Assembly: GCF_000332175.1 (NCBI RefSeq)
Contig: NZ_KB235914.1
Span: 2,290,868-2,354,867, forward strand
Direction of reading: 5' to 3'
DNA from: Pseudanabaena sp. PCC 6802
GTDB lineage: Bacteria; Cyanobacteriota; Cyanobacteriia; Pseudanabaenales; Pseudanabaenaceae
DNA: 64,000 bases
The notes below the pieces were generated by a model. The model saw nothing but the letters and a program-made list of their open reading frames with translations, was not told where the DNA came from and ran no database searches. This document shows positions 8,111-16,069 of the stretch, in pieces. Each line of letters begins with the position of its first letter. Position 1 is the first letter of the stretch. A program made the translations under genes and the position numbers.

Positions 8111-9594
8111 CTGGAGTTTAGACTAAAAGGCAACAAGAAGCATCTCGCTAGATAGAAACTAGCGAGAGAGAGGATAAAAGGGAAGAAGTTGAGCTAAGCA
8201 GTTGCAGCGGAAGCTTTTTTGAGGGGCTTGGCATAGCGTTTTTTGACAGTAGGATAACGAATCCGTTGGGTTCGTTTTTTCCCAAGAGGCCAACCTGGAG
8301 ACTTACCGCGAGGTTTAGGGTCAGGGGAAGGAGAGCCAATCCTGACCAAAACTAAAGCAAAAGCATTTGCAACTCGACCAGGAGACAATTTAGTCATCGG
8401 TTTCTGCCAAGGCAGAGGAGAGTCTTGGACAAGTTCACGAGCGAGCCACAATTGCCAAGTAAGTAAAGGCATCAAGTCCGACCAAGTCTCCATCTGAGCA
8501 GGGGTAGAAAGCTGAGGGATTGTCCAATGGAGACGTTGACGCACCAAGCGATACCAATGCTCAATGGCAAATCTGCGCAGATATTTTTGCCATACCTCAC
8601 TCAAGATTGGCTCGTCTTTAGCGACCCAAATCAACCACAGGGGTTTCGATTCAGGCATATCAAGACGTTCGACCAGAATGAGTGTAAAGGGATGGTCTGC
8701 GGCTTGCTTTAAGTGCAGGTTTGGCCATCGACGAATTTGCAATCGTCCCAGTTTAGGCTCTGCAATTGTGATGTCTGCTTGGGGAATAGACCAAGTGTCA
8801 GAGTCTTTGAGGCTAAATTTCTCTCCATGCTTATGGGGTCGCCCATGCCCCTCGTAATCCTTTGGGGCATGATACAGAACCCGGTTGGGGCGTAGCCTGA
8901 GCAGCTTGATACACGGGATGTCTGCTGTTTGCTGCAAAAATGGTGCGCACCCATACTCGCCATCCCCCAGGAAAAGCACAGTCCCAGGAATTTCCGCACA
9001 AACCAAGCGTAACTGACTAGCGGCTTTCTGAATCGGGTTCTCGAAACTGGTGATCCGCTCATGCCGCAACGGTAAGGCAAAACTCCCTTCTGACTCTGGA
9101 ATCCAGGCAATTGTGCTGTATCCTTGCCCCACCGTAACAGGTTTGCTTCCTACTCCCGGTTGAGGTTGATGTTCGTAGGTGCGTTCTTGTAATGTCACCG
9201 CATAGGGACGCGACCAGGCTGTATGGTCGCCCGCCAATATCGTCACCTCTGCTGCCGGCATTTGCTGTATGTATTGCTTCATCAAGTCTTCACGTGGAGG
9301 ATGACTATCTTGCAGTGCTTCATAGATACTCGACCACTCCCTCCGAAATAATGGGCTTAACGAAAGTTCCACAAACGATGAAACACTCCGACTCGTCAGT
9401 ACCGCATCCATCAAGTCGAACAGCGCATCTCTCCCGTTCCCTATAATTTCGTACGTGTACTTGCGAAATTGCTCAAGTTTATCCAAACTAATCATGATGA
9501 AGCTGTTGATTTTATAGTCTTTTCAGCTTCCATCATCAAGCGGTCAGTCTGCAATGGCTGGCTGCTTTTTACCACTTTTTAGTCTAAACTCCAG
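8111..9594 (-). mobile_element. Complete insertion sequence flanked by TTATAA
   Basis: Terminal inverted repeats CTGGAGTTTAGACTAAAA are perfect over 18 bp at both ends. TTATAA lies directly outside each end (8105-8110 and 9595-9600), the likely target duplication, although the word is itself a palindrome. The 1484 bp element encodes one transposase on the minus strand and appears intact. Confidence 0.85.
8194..9495 (-). CDS. DDE transposase (NF041680-type) of the TTATAA-flanked IS
   Basis: The 433-residue protein opens MISLDKLEQFRKYTYEI. It carries a likely first catalytic Asp in LAGDHTAWSRP, a second in LFLGDGEYG and a downstream Glu region, FAIEHWYR, which is the usual spacing for DDE enzymes. 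The C-terminus is very basic (GKKRTQRIRYP, KKRYAKPLKK). It resembles the cyanobacterial putative transposase group NF041680. The frame is undamaged and lies fully inside the inverted repeats. Confidence 0.85.
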   Translation of the reverse strand: MISLDKLEQFRKYTYEIIGNGRDALFDLMDAVLTSRSVSSFVELSLSPLFRREWSSIYEALQDSHPPREDLMKQYIQQMPAAEVTILAGDHTAWSRPYAVTLQERTYEHQPQPGVGSKPVTVGQGYSTIAWIPESEGSFALPLRHERITSFENPIQKAASQLRLVCAEIPGTVLFLGDGEYGCAPFLQQTADIPCIKLLRLRPNRVLYHAPKDYEGHGRPHKHGEKFSLKDSDTWSIPQADITIAEPKLGRLQIRRWPNLHLKQAADHPFTLILVERLDMPESKPLWLIWVAKDEPILSEVWQKYLRRFAIEHWYRLVRQRLHWTIPQLSTPAQMETWSDLMPLLTWQLWLARELVQDSPLPWQKPMTKLSPGRVANAFALVLVRIGSPSPDPKPRGKSPGWPLGKKRTQRIRYPTVKKRYAKPLKKASAATA

Positions 9595-9863
9595 TTATAA
9601 TACCTGCCATCCTCGAAATTAAAGCGCATAGAGCAGCTACTTTTTTACAAAAAAGGGGCGCTGGTTCACCGTAGCTCATTTTAGATCTATTAAAAAACTG
9701 GCATCCGTACTGCCTTTTAACCAAAAATTGGTACGAACTTGGTACGAAATGTCCCCCAAAAGGCTCTGTAGCTATGGAAAAACACGATAGTCGCATTGGT
9801 GGCAAGTAAGGAAAGCCTGCCCTGCGTTCTGCCATCTTTATGACCCGTCAAACTGACGTTAAC
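9595..9863. other. Intergenic stretch right of the IS, no gene seen
   Basis: Outside the IS there are about 265 bp with no convincing gene. The only frame of note (9584-9835, minus) ends inside the IS repeat, has odd composition and no ribosome site. A near-direct repeat GGTACGAACTTGGTACGAAA is present near 9730. Confidence 0.4.
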
Positions 9864-10613
9864 TTAAAATAAATCGCAATAACCTTGCTCTATCTCTATT
9901 TGCTCCAACACCCTCAGTCCACGCGGATCGCCTAGTTTTCTGATAGTGATCTTGGCATCATCCTGGACGCTGAGATCGTCGTCTTCCAATGCTCCAATCA
10001 GGGCATCTAAAGCATCATGATAGATATCGTCGCGGCGATGAGGGGCATCGGCAACTCTAAGCCGCAACAGCTTCCCTAATGACCAGGCACAATTACTTCG
10101 GACTGCAGCGATGCGATCTGACTGTAAAGTCTCAGTTAAAGATTCTATAGCACTGAGGTCGCCCAACTGCCCAAGCGCGCTGGCGGCCCACAGCCGCACT
10201 GCAGCAATATCATACTTTAGGGCAGAGATTAATGGGGCTAATGCGCGTCGATCCTTACAGGTACCTAAAGCCCACACGATACCTTTACGCACGTAGCCGT
10301 TCCATTCCTGGTCTAGCTTGGCAATCAAGGGCAATACGGCAGTAGTCGAGGGATTGCGCCCCAAAGCATAGGCAGCACTGACGCGTACTAGCGTGCAGTC
10401 ATCTTGCAGCAGATCGATCAAGTGAGGGATAGCTCGTCGATCTTCAAGCTCGCAAAAAGCTCTGGCAGCCTGCATTCTTTCCAGAACTGACTCAGAATCT
10501 AACAAAGCCAACATTTCATCTGGATCGGGGCGCGGCAATTCCTCCTCTGGACGATCCAGCGGGCTGGCGAACGATGTTTCTATGTCTAGTAAAGCGATAT
10601 CTTCATCGATCAT
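9864..10613 (-). CDS. HEAT-repeat protein (PBS-lyase type repeats)
   Basis: About 249 residues from the ATG at 10613. The protein is a run of about 30-residue helical repeats: LLQDDCTLVRVSAAYALGR, WNGYVRKGIVWALG and YDIAAVRLWAASALGQLGD are three of roughly six units. Such PBS-lyase HEAT repeats occur in phycobilin lyases and in many cyanobacterial scaffold proteins; I see nothing that ties this one to bilin attachment. The acidic N-terminus (EEELPRPDPDE) is not part of the repeats. The first in-frame ATG at 10649 is less likely because MIDED starts the acidic segment. Confidence 0.75.
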   Translation of the reverse strand: MIDEDIALLDIETSFASPLDRPEEELPRPDPDEMLALLDSESVLERMQAARAFCELEDRRAIPHLIDLLQDDCTLVRVSAAYALGRNPSTTAVLPLIAKLDQEWNGYVRKGIVWALGTCKDRRALAPLISALKYDIAAVRLWAASALGQLGDLSAIESLTETLQSDRIAAVRSNCAWSLGKLLRLRVADAPHRRDDIYHDALDALIGALEDDDLSVQDDAKITIRKLGDPRGLRVLEQIEIEQGYCDLF

Positions 10614-10661
10614 GTTTCCTAGATTAGCGCTTAATAGTCCGCAACACAATTAGATCGCGAA

Positions 10662-11030
10662 CTAGATTCGCGGGCTTTTGGAACGATTCGATCCGGGCAG
10701 CCCGATCTTTTGCCCCCTGTACAACCTGAACATAAGGTATATGGAGGTGACGAAGTAAGCCGAAGTAAAAGTCCCTTTTAGCAATTCTGTTGCGATCTGC
10801 AAGCTGTCCCCACCGCGATCTGGACTGCCTAATATTGCTGTAGATGCTAGCCAGACCAGAGCTAACAATATAGCTACTTTGCTAGTATCTTTGACTTCCT
10901 GACTGCTGCGATCGCCGATCGATGCCATCAATGCAGGAACTACCCCAAATATAGGTACAAGAGCGGCATACATCCACACTTTATTGGATAAGGAAAAACT
11001 GCGCGGTACTTTTGCTTTCGAGTTATTCAT
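10662..11030 (-). CDS. Three-helix membrane protein, unknown
   Basis: 122 residues with hydrophobic stretches near residues 18-38, 51-66 and 88-104 and a basic C-terminus. It lies 48 bp upstream of the HEAT-repeat gene on the same strand, so the two may share a transcript. No family motif is recognised. Confidence 0.55.
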   Translation of the reverse strand: MNNSKAKVPRSFSLSNKVWMYAALVPIFGVVPALMASIGDRSSQEVKDTSKVAILLALVWLASTAILGSPDRGGDSLQIATELLKGTFTSAYFVTSIYLMFRLYRGQKIGLPGSNRSKSPRI

Positions 11031-11087
11031 ACGCTGTCCTCAGACCGGTTTTCTAGCTCTAAGGTGATTGTAAACCTTACACACAAA

Positions 11088-11114
11088 GTAGGGTGGGCAT
11101 TGCCCACCCTACTA
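11088..11114. repeat. Short perfect palindrome AGTAGGGTGGGCA...
   Basis: A 27 bp hairpin built on GTAGGGTGGGCA and its complement around a TT core. It sits between the 3' end of rpe and the start of the membrane-protein gene. A very similar palindrome occurs at 23340-23366. This is a REP-like repeat common in cyanobacteria and may also act as a transcript end. Confidence 0.75.
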
Positions 11115-11136
11115 CTATAAATTTTGTTATGCGCCT

Positions 11137-11826
11137 CTAGGCGTGAACTAATTCTGGACGCTTGCTGTGGCGGATATCGCTAATTGCTTTAGTGTAGTCG
11201 CTGGCTTTGAATACTGCCGAACCAGCCACAATGGCATTGGCTCCAGCTTCGAGGACTTGCCAGGTATTGTTGCCTTTTAGACCACCATCTACCTCAATCC
11301 ATGGATCGAGACCGCGCTCGTTGCACATACGACGCAGGGCAGCAATCTTAGGTACTACTTCAGGGATAAAGCTTTGACCGCCAAAGCCGGGATTAACGCT
11401 CATGATTAATACCAGATCGCAAAGTTCTAGAACGTGTTCGATAAAGCTTAATGGCGTGGAGGGGTTGAGCGAAACGCCTGCCTGCTTGCCTAGTTCGCGA
11501 ATTTGCCCTAAATTGCGATGCAGGTGAGGGCAAGCATTGTGTTCGGCGTGCACGGTGATGATATCAGCCCCTGCTGCCGCAAAGTCCGGCACGTACTTCT
11601 CCGGTTCTACGATCATTAGGTGCACGTCCAATGGCTTGGTTGTAGTAGGACGAATTGCCTCAACGATTAATGGCCCAATCGTAATATTAGGCACAAACCG
11701 ACCATCCATGACATCGACATGAATCCAATCCGCGCCTGCTGCATCAACTGCACGAATTTCCTCTCCCAGACGGCTGAAATCAGCAGATAGGATCGATGGG
11801 GATATTACAGTGGTTTTTTGAGGCAT
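11137..11826 (-). CDS. rpe: Ribulose-phosphate 3-epimerase
   Basis: Interconverts ribulose-5-P and xylulose-5-P in the Calvin cycle and pentose phosphate pathway. The 229-residue TIM barrel shows [14 protein letters not shown] (strand 1), [14 protein letters not shown] with the catalytic and metal-binding Asp, [20 protein letters not shown] and DGG near the phosphate site. Length and order are typical. It stands alone on the minus strand. Confidence 0.96.
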   Translation of the reverse strand: MPQKTTVISPSILSADFSRLGEEIRAVDAAGADWIHVDVMDGRFVPNITIGPLIVEAIRPTTTKPLDVHLMIVEPEKYVPDFAAAGADIITVHAEHNACPHLHRNLGQIRELGKQAGVSLNPSTPLSFIEHVLELCDLVLIMSVNPGFGGQSFIPEVVPKIAALRRMCNERGLDPWIEVDGGLKGNNTWQVLEAGANAIVAGSAVFKASDYTKAISDIRHSKRPELVHA

Positions 11827-12044
11827 GTTTTTTTCGTAGTAGTTATAAACACAGATTTATTTAATATTAACATTTGTAGAGTCGTAAAAATACTTATTGC
11901 TTGCAGCAGTCAGCGGTCAGCCTTAGTGAAGAAGTTTTGAACCTGGAGAACGATCGCACAAGATTTTTAAAAAGCTCAAAGCTGAAAGCTGAAAGCTATA
12001 ATAATTGCCTAGGCTGCCTATTTTACGGATGTTTGGGACATTCC

Positions 12045-12515
12045 ATGCTCTGCCCTTTCTGCCAACATACTGATAGTCGAGTGTTAGAGTCGCGCTCTGC
12101 GGAAGAGGGTCATAGTATCCGTCGCAGGCGGGAATGCCTGAAATGCAACCGACGCTTTACCACGTACGAACGTATTGAATTCGTGCCAATTACAGTGATC
12201 AAGCGCGATGGCACCCAAGAATCCTTCGATCGCTCCAAACTGTTACGCGGGGTCATCCGTGCCTGCGAAAAAACGGGAGTACCGCAGGAAAAGCTGGAAG
12301 CGACGATCGACGAGATCGAAGCACAGCTACAAATGCGGAGCGATCGCAACGTCCACAGCGTAGAGATTGGCGAGGCAGTTCTAGAGCAATTACGAGGAAT
12401 CAGCGAAGTTGCTTACGTCCGGTTCGCCTCGGTCTATCGCCAATTCAAAGGAGTTCGGGATTTCGCCGACGCGCTCAGCCATCTCACAATTGATAACCAA
12501 CTAACAAAAAATTAA
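12045..12515 (+). CDS. nrdR: Transcriptional repressor NrdR
   Basis: Controls ribonucleotide reductase genes by sensing (d)ATP. From the ATG at 12045 it is 156 residues: a zinc ribbon with CPFC at residues 3-6 and CLKC about 25 residues later, then an ATP-cone domain beginning [15 protein letters not shown]. The frame stays open upstream to 11901, but the family always starts with M-x-CPFC, which fixes the start. Target NrdR boxes are not in this window. Confidence 0.93.
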   Translation: MLCPFCQHTDSRVLESRSAEEGHSIRRRRECLKCNRRFTTYERIEFVPITVIKRDGTQESFDRSKLLRGVIRACEKTGVPQEKLEATIDEIEAQLQMRSDRNVHSVEIGEAVLEQLRGISEVAYVRFASVYRQFKGVRDFADALSHLTIDNQLTKN

Positions 12516-12652
12516 GGGCACTCAGAGGCGCAGCCCCTACTGGTCGAGAAATCTCTTTATCAGAAAATTGGGTCTAAGAAGCCATTTAGGAAGTAAAAGG
12601 CGCACCAAAAGCAGGTATAAATACTGATGAAGTCTAGTATAAACCTGAAGAG

Positions 12653-13444
12653 ATGCGCCGATCCTATAATACCGATTTATCCAACCAAGAATGGGAAATT
12701 ATCGCACCCATGCTACCCAAACCATCAAAATGGGGTAGGCCACCCAAAACAAATATGCGAGAGTTACTGAATGCCATTTTCTATATACTCAAAAATGGTT
12801 GTACATGGCAGAATCTACCCCATGACTTTCCGCCTTACTCAACGGTCTATTTCTACTGGCAAAGGTGGGAAAGAACTGGGCTACTGGAGGAGATTAATCG
12901 CAAATTGAGCCAACAATTTAGGGAAAAGGTTAGTAAAGAGGCGACCCCAAGCTTGGTGAGTATCGATAGCCAGAGTGTGAAGACAACAGAAAGTGCGGGC
13001 AGTCGAGGTTTTGATGGCGGTAAGCAAATCAAGGGCAGAAAACGCTTCGCTATGGTTGACACCTTGGGCTTAGTTGTAAAGGTGTTGGTGTGTGCAGCTA
13101 ACATCGGTGAAAGAGCAGGAGCTAAGCAGTTGTTACAGAATCTCACATCTCCATTACCACGATTAGAGAAAATTCTGGTTGATGCTGGATTCTCTGGTGA
13201 TGAAATCACACAATGGGTCAACGACAACTTCGGATGGCTTTGGGAAGTTAGCAAACGGGCAGACAATCAGAAAGGTTTTGTAGTGGAGTCAAAGCGTTGG
13301 GTGGTAGAGCGAACCTTTGCTTGGTTAGGTAATTGTCGTAGACTAAGCAAGGATTATGAATTTTATGAGCAAATGTCTGAATCGTTTATTTACTTGGCTT
13401 TAATCCGCAAAATGCTAAGAAATCTGGCAACTGCGACTTCCTAA
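12653..13444 (+). CDS. IS5-family transposase (copy 1)
   Basis: A 263-residue protein with an N-terminal DUF4096-like domain (LSNQEWEIIAPMLP, GCTWQNLPHDFPPYSTVY) and a DDE domain: first Asp in SIDSQSVKTTES, second in VDAGFSGDE, and Glu in WVVERTFAWLGNCRRLSKDYE. The translation is identical to the copy at 48036-48827. The frame is complete, so the element may still be active or was until recently. Confidence 0.92.
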   Translation: MRRSYNTDLSNQEWEIIAPMLPKPSKWGRPPKTNMRELLNAIFYILKNGCTWQNLPHDFPPYSTVYFYWQRWERTGLLEEINRKLSQQFREKVSKEATPSLVSIDSQSVKTTESAGSRGFDGGKQIKGRKRFAMVDTLGLVVKVLVCAANIGERAGAKQLLQNLTSPLPRLEKILVDAGFSGDEITQWVNDNFGWLWEVSKRADNQKGFVVESKRWVVERTFAWLGNCRRLSKDYEFYEQMSESFIYLALIRKMLRNLATATS

Positions 13445-13580
13445 ATGGGTTCTTAGGTAATTGTCGTAGACTAAGCAAGGATTATGAATTTTATGAGCAA
13501 ATGTCTGAATCGTTTATTTACTTGGCTTTAATCCGCAAAATGCTAAGAAATCTGGCAACTGCGACTTCCTAAATGGGTTC
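13326..13580 (+). repeat. Tandem 128 bp duplication of the IS5 3' end
   Basis: Bases 13326-13453 and 13454-13581 are the same sequence, covering the last 40 or so codons of the transposase, its stop codon and the right inverted repeat. The first inner right end is followed directly by TTAGG from inside the gene. The target duplication lies outside the second unit only. Confidence 0.85.
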
Positions 13581-13589
13581 TAAAACCCC

Positions 13590-13744
13590 GTGCTTCTAGC
13601 ACGGCTTTTTGGTAAGATGTAGCTAGTCGCCATAGGGCATTGGGAGACTCTAAACGGACGTGGAGCGATGGTAAGACTACTTCGGTAGCGCGTTGCTGTG
13701 AAGCGTCAAGAATCACCGTTGCTTTAGCTCGGTGAGTATGTCAA
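13590..13744 (+). mobile_element. Remnant of the 3' end of an IS200/IS605-type tnpB and its right end
   Basis: One frame near 13640-13735 reads GDSKRTWSDGKTTSV and SRITVALAR then stop, resembling TnpB C-termini in cyanobacteria. It is followed by the hairpin CACCG-TTGCTTTAGCT-CGGTG and GAGTATGTCAA, a motif I associate with right ends of these elements. No left end, tnpA or tnpB body remains. The remnant touches the stop codon of the convergent nagA gene. Assignment rests on motif memory. Confidence 0.5.
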
Positions 13745-14775
13745 CCGACGATCCCATATCCAAACCAAGTCGTGGGCAGTGGTGGGGGTGCATTGTAAGA
13801 CAACTGATACCACATCACCCGCCTAGGGGCTTGGGGCTCGATCTCTAGATTCATCGCAAGACGCGGCGCGGCGATCGCCAAATTAATTGCTTGTTCTTCT
13901 GCCTGAATAATCCCCCAATCCAGGAGATTCTTGATTGCGTTGAGCAAAGGAACGGTCGTACCTGAGAGCGTACCATCGGGTAACCTTGCCGTGCCATTGG
14001 CAACTGCGATTTGTCGATCGTCCCAAGGGTAGCTGCCATCTGGCAACCCAAGTGGCGCCAGGGCATCGCTGACCAGAAAAATCTTGCTTGTCATCCGATA
14101 GAGCAATTTCACCATTTGCGGCGAAACGTGAACGCCATCGGCGATTAGCCCGCACCAAACTCGATCGCTTAAAATTGCTTCTCCCAATAACCCCACATCG
14201 CGATGATGCAAACTGGGCATGGCATTAAAGGCATGGGTAACCATTGTGGCGCCGCGCTCGATCGCAGTTCTGGTTTGTTCGGCATTGGCCGTGGAATGTC
14301 CCAAGCTGACTACGATCTGGCGATCGCATAAAAACTGAATCGTGTCGCCCGTGGGATCGAGTTCGGGCGCGAGCGTAATTAGTTTAATAAATGCGGTGAA
14401 GTCGCCCAGTACTTTTGACAACGTATCGAGATTAAGCGGTAACAAATGTTCCTGAGGATGCGCCCCGCGCTTATCGGGATGTAGAAAAGGCCCCTCGAGA
14501 TGAATGCCTAAGATTTTTGCTTCGAGCGGATCGGGAGCTTGCTGTTGTCGCTCGATCTCGGCGGCTAAGATTTCTAGCGATCGATGCAATTGCGCGATCG
14601 AAGTAGTTACGAGGGTGGGCAAAAATCCATCAATACCCTGATGATACAAGAAGCGACAAATCTCAGGCAGCTTGGTGGCGCGATCGCGATTCAGGTCATT
14701 AAAGGAAATGCCTAAGGCTCCGTTGATCTGGAGATCTACCGCGCCCGGTGAATAACAAATAACCAGACCTGTCAT
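13741..14775 (-). CDS. nagA: N-acetylglucosamine-6-phosphate deacetylase
   Basis: Removes acetate from GlcNAc-6-P in amino-sugar recycling. The amidohydrolase barrel shows HLEGPFLHPDKRGAH (metal-binding Glu), SLGHST, THAFNAM, IADGVHVSP and the catalytic Asp in FLVSDALAP. At 344 residues it is somewhat short: the N-terminal strand region before PGAVDLQINGA is brief. The C-terminal residues after PRRVMW overlap the edge of the IS605-like remnant and may have been altered by it. No other amino-sugar gene lies next to it. Confidence 0.88.
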   Translation of the reverse strand: MTGLVICYSPGAVDLQINGALGISFNDLNRDRATKLPEICRFLYHQGIDGFLPTLVTTSIAQLHRSLEILAAEIERQQQAPDPLEAKILGIHLEGPFLHPDKRGAHPQEHLLPLNLDTLSKVLGDFTAFIKLITLAPELDPTGDTIQFLCDRQIVVSLGHSTANAEQTRTAIERGATMVTHAFNAMPSLHHRDVGLLGEAILSDRVWCGLIADGVHVSPQMVKLLYRMTSKIFLVSDALAPLGLPDGSYPWDDRQIAVANGTARLPDGTLSGTTVPLLNAIKNLLDWGIIQAEEQAINLAIAAPRLAMNLEIEPQAPRRVMWYQLSYNAPPPLPTTWFGYGIVG

Positions 14776-14954
14776 GTTTTAAAAAAGTTGAAGAATAGTT
14801 CTACTCCCATCAACCAGTCTGACCAACTCTCGACCTCATCTCTACTGAAATTGTCTTTTGCAGTCGCGAGCGAGTCAGCGGTATGACAGACAGCAAGGTC
14901 GTACCGCTGACACCACTGGGGATTCAGGGCATCCGGTGTCAGGTGAGGTAAGTC

Positions 14955-15965
14955 TCAAAACCTAACCCGCAAATTGGCAAGGCGGCGGTTGCGAGCGATC
15001 GTAATTACGGCTGACGATGGTCGTTGTTCCAGAAATTGGATAATTTGGACGACATCAAATAAGCGCTGACCATTTAAGGCTAGCAGGCGATCTCCTGGTT
15101 GCAACCCCGAATTACTAGCCACCGAACTGGGTTGTACGTCCTCTATTATGAGAGTTTCAGGATCGACGGTTACGCCTAAACGGTACCCCCCTCGCCGATT
15201 GGGAGAGCTAAACTCAGGTGCCCCAAACGGGTTGACTCTAAATTCTGGTTGTCTTGATTGTGGTTGTCTTGCTGCCGTGCGAAAATCCGCCGGAGAATTA
15301 TTGCGGTTGCGTTGAATAAATTCGTTGGCAATAACCGCGCTGGTAGCAATGCCAATATTGGCACTGCCGGGGAACCCAGGTCTGACTACGGCCTTATTGA
15401 CACCAATCATCTCGCCACGGGAATTTAGCAAAGGCCCGCCCGAGTTACCAGGGTTGAGGGAGGCATCGGTCTGTAAATTGCCATCGCGTCCCACCCGGCT
15501 GAGAATACCTGTAGTTAAAGTCCCAGACTGCCCAAATGGGCTGCCGAGCGCGAATACTCTCTGACCCACCAGGATGTTATCAGCCCCAGCGATGCGGATG
15601 GCAGGCAGGCGATCGCTAGTCTGCAATCTAATTAGCGCTAGATCGTTGCGGCGATCGGTGGCAATCACGGTGCCAGTGTACTGTTGACCTGAACTGGTAA
15701 TCACCCTAACCTGTCCGTTAGAATCGCGCACCACGTGATCGTTAGTTATAACCAGGCCATCAGTACTGACTATACTGCCGGAGCCTGTTGCTCCACCCGC
15801 TCTAATTGTTACTACAGAAGGGTTTGCCAATCTGAAGACATCAATACCAACATTTTCTTGTCCTGAAAATTGAGATGGGGCTGCTACGCTAGACAACCCC
15901 AACACATTTGCATAACCAATTAATCCGGCAGAAAGTACCCCAATAGTAATCAATCTCAGCTTCAT
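14955..15965 (-). CDS. HtrA/HhoA-type serine protease with PDZ domain
   Basis: A periplasmic or lumenal quality-control protease. A hydrophobic signal-like segment covers residues 4-28. The trypsin-like triad is His in TNDHVV, Asp in RRNDLALI and Ser in NPGNSGGPLL. A linker rich in Gln, Arg and Pro follows, then a single PDZ domain (GYRLGVTVDPETLIIEDV to the C-terminus). The 336-residue length is a little under that of cyanobacterial HhoA/HhoB/HtrA. Which paralogue it is cannot be decided here. Confidence 0.9.
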   Translation of the reverse strand: MKLRLITIGVLSAGLIGYANVLGLSSVAAPSQFSGQENVGIDVFRLANPSVVTIRAGGATGSGSIVSTDGLVITNDHVVRDSNGQVRVITSSGQQYTGTVIATDRRNDLALIRLQTSDRLPAIRIAGADNILVGQRVFALGSPFGQSGTLTTGILSRVGRDGNLQTDASLNPGNSGGPLLNSRGEMIGVNKAVVRPGFPGSANIGIATSAVIANEFIQRNRNNSPADFRTAARQPQSRQPEFRVNPFGAPEFSSPNRRGGYRLGVTVDPETLIIEDVQPSSVASNSGLQPGDRLLALNGQRLFDVVQIIQFLEQRPSSAVITIARNRRLANLRVRF

Positions 15966-16069
15966 AGCAGTAGTACAACCAAATTATTGCCACTAGGCTA
16001 GCATTTAGCGATTGTATCTGGGGACAGGTTTTTGCAGAAATTAATACCAATTTGAACAGTTTCGTAGGG

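Larger units (their letters stand above)
12578..13580 (+). mobile_element. IS5-family element, copy 1, with duplicated 128 bp tail
   Basis: The left end is GAAGCCATTTAGGAAGT and the right end is the complement of GAACCCATTTAGGAAGT. The basic unit (12578-13452, 875 bp) is the same as copy 2 at 47961-48835. Here the last 128 bp are repeated in tandem, and only the outer boundary carries the matching 3 bp duplication TAA (12575-12577 and 13581-13583). Confidence 0.88.

Noticed and set aside
9584-9835. 83-codon minus-strand frame right of the first IS
   Set aside because: It ends inside the IS inverted repeat, has no ribosome site and odd composition.
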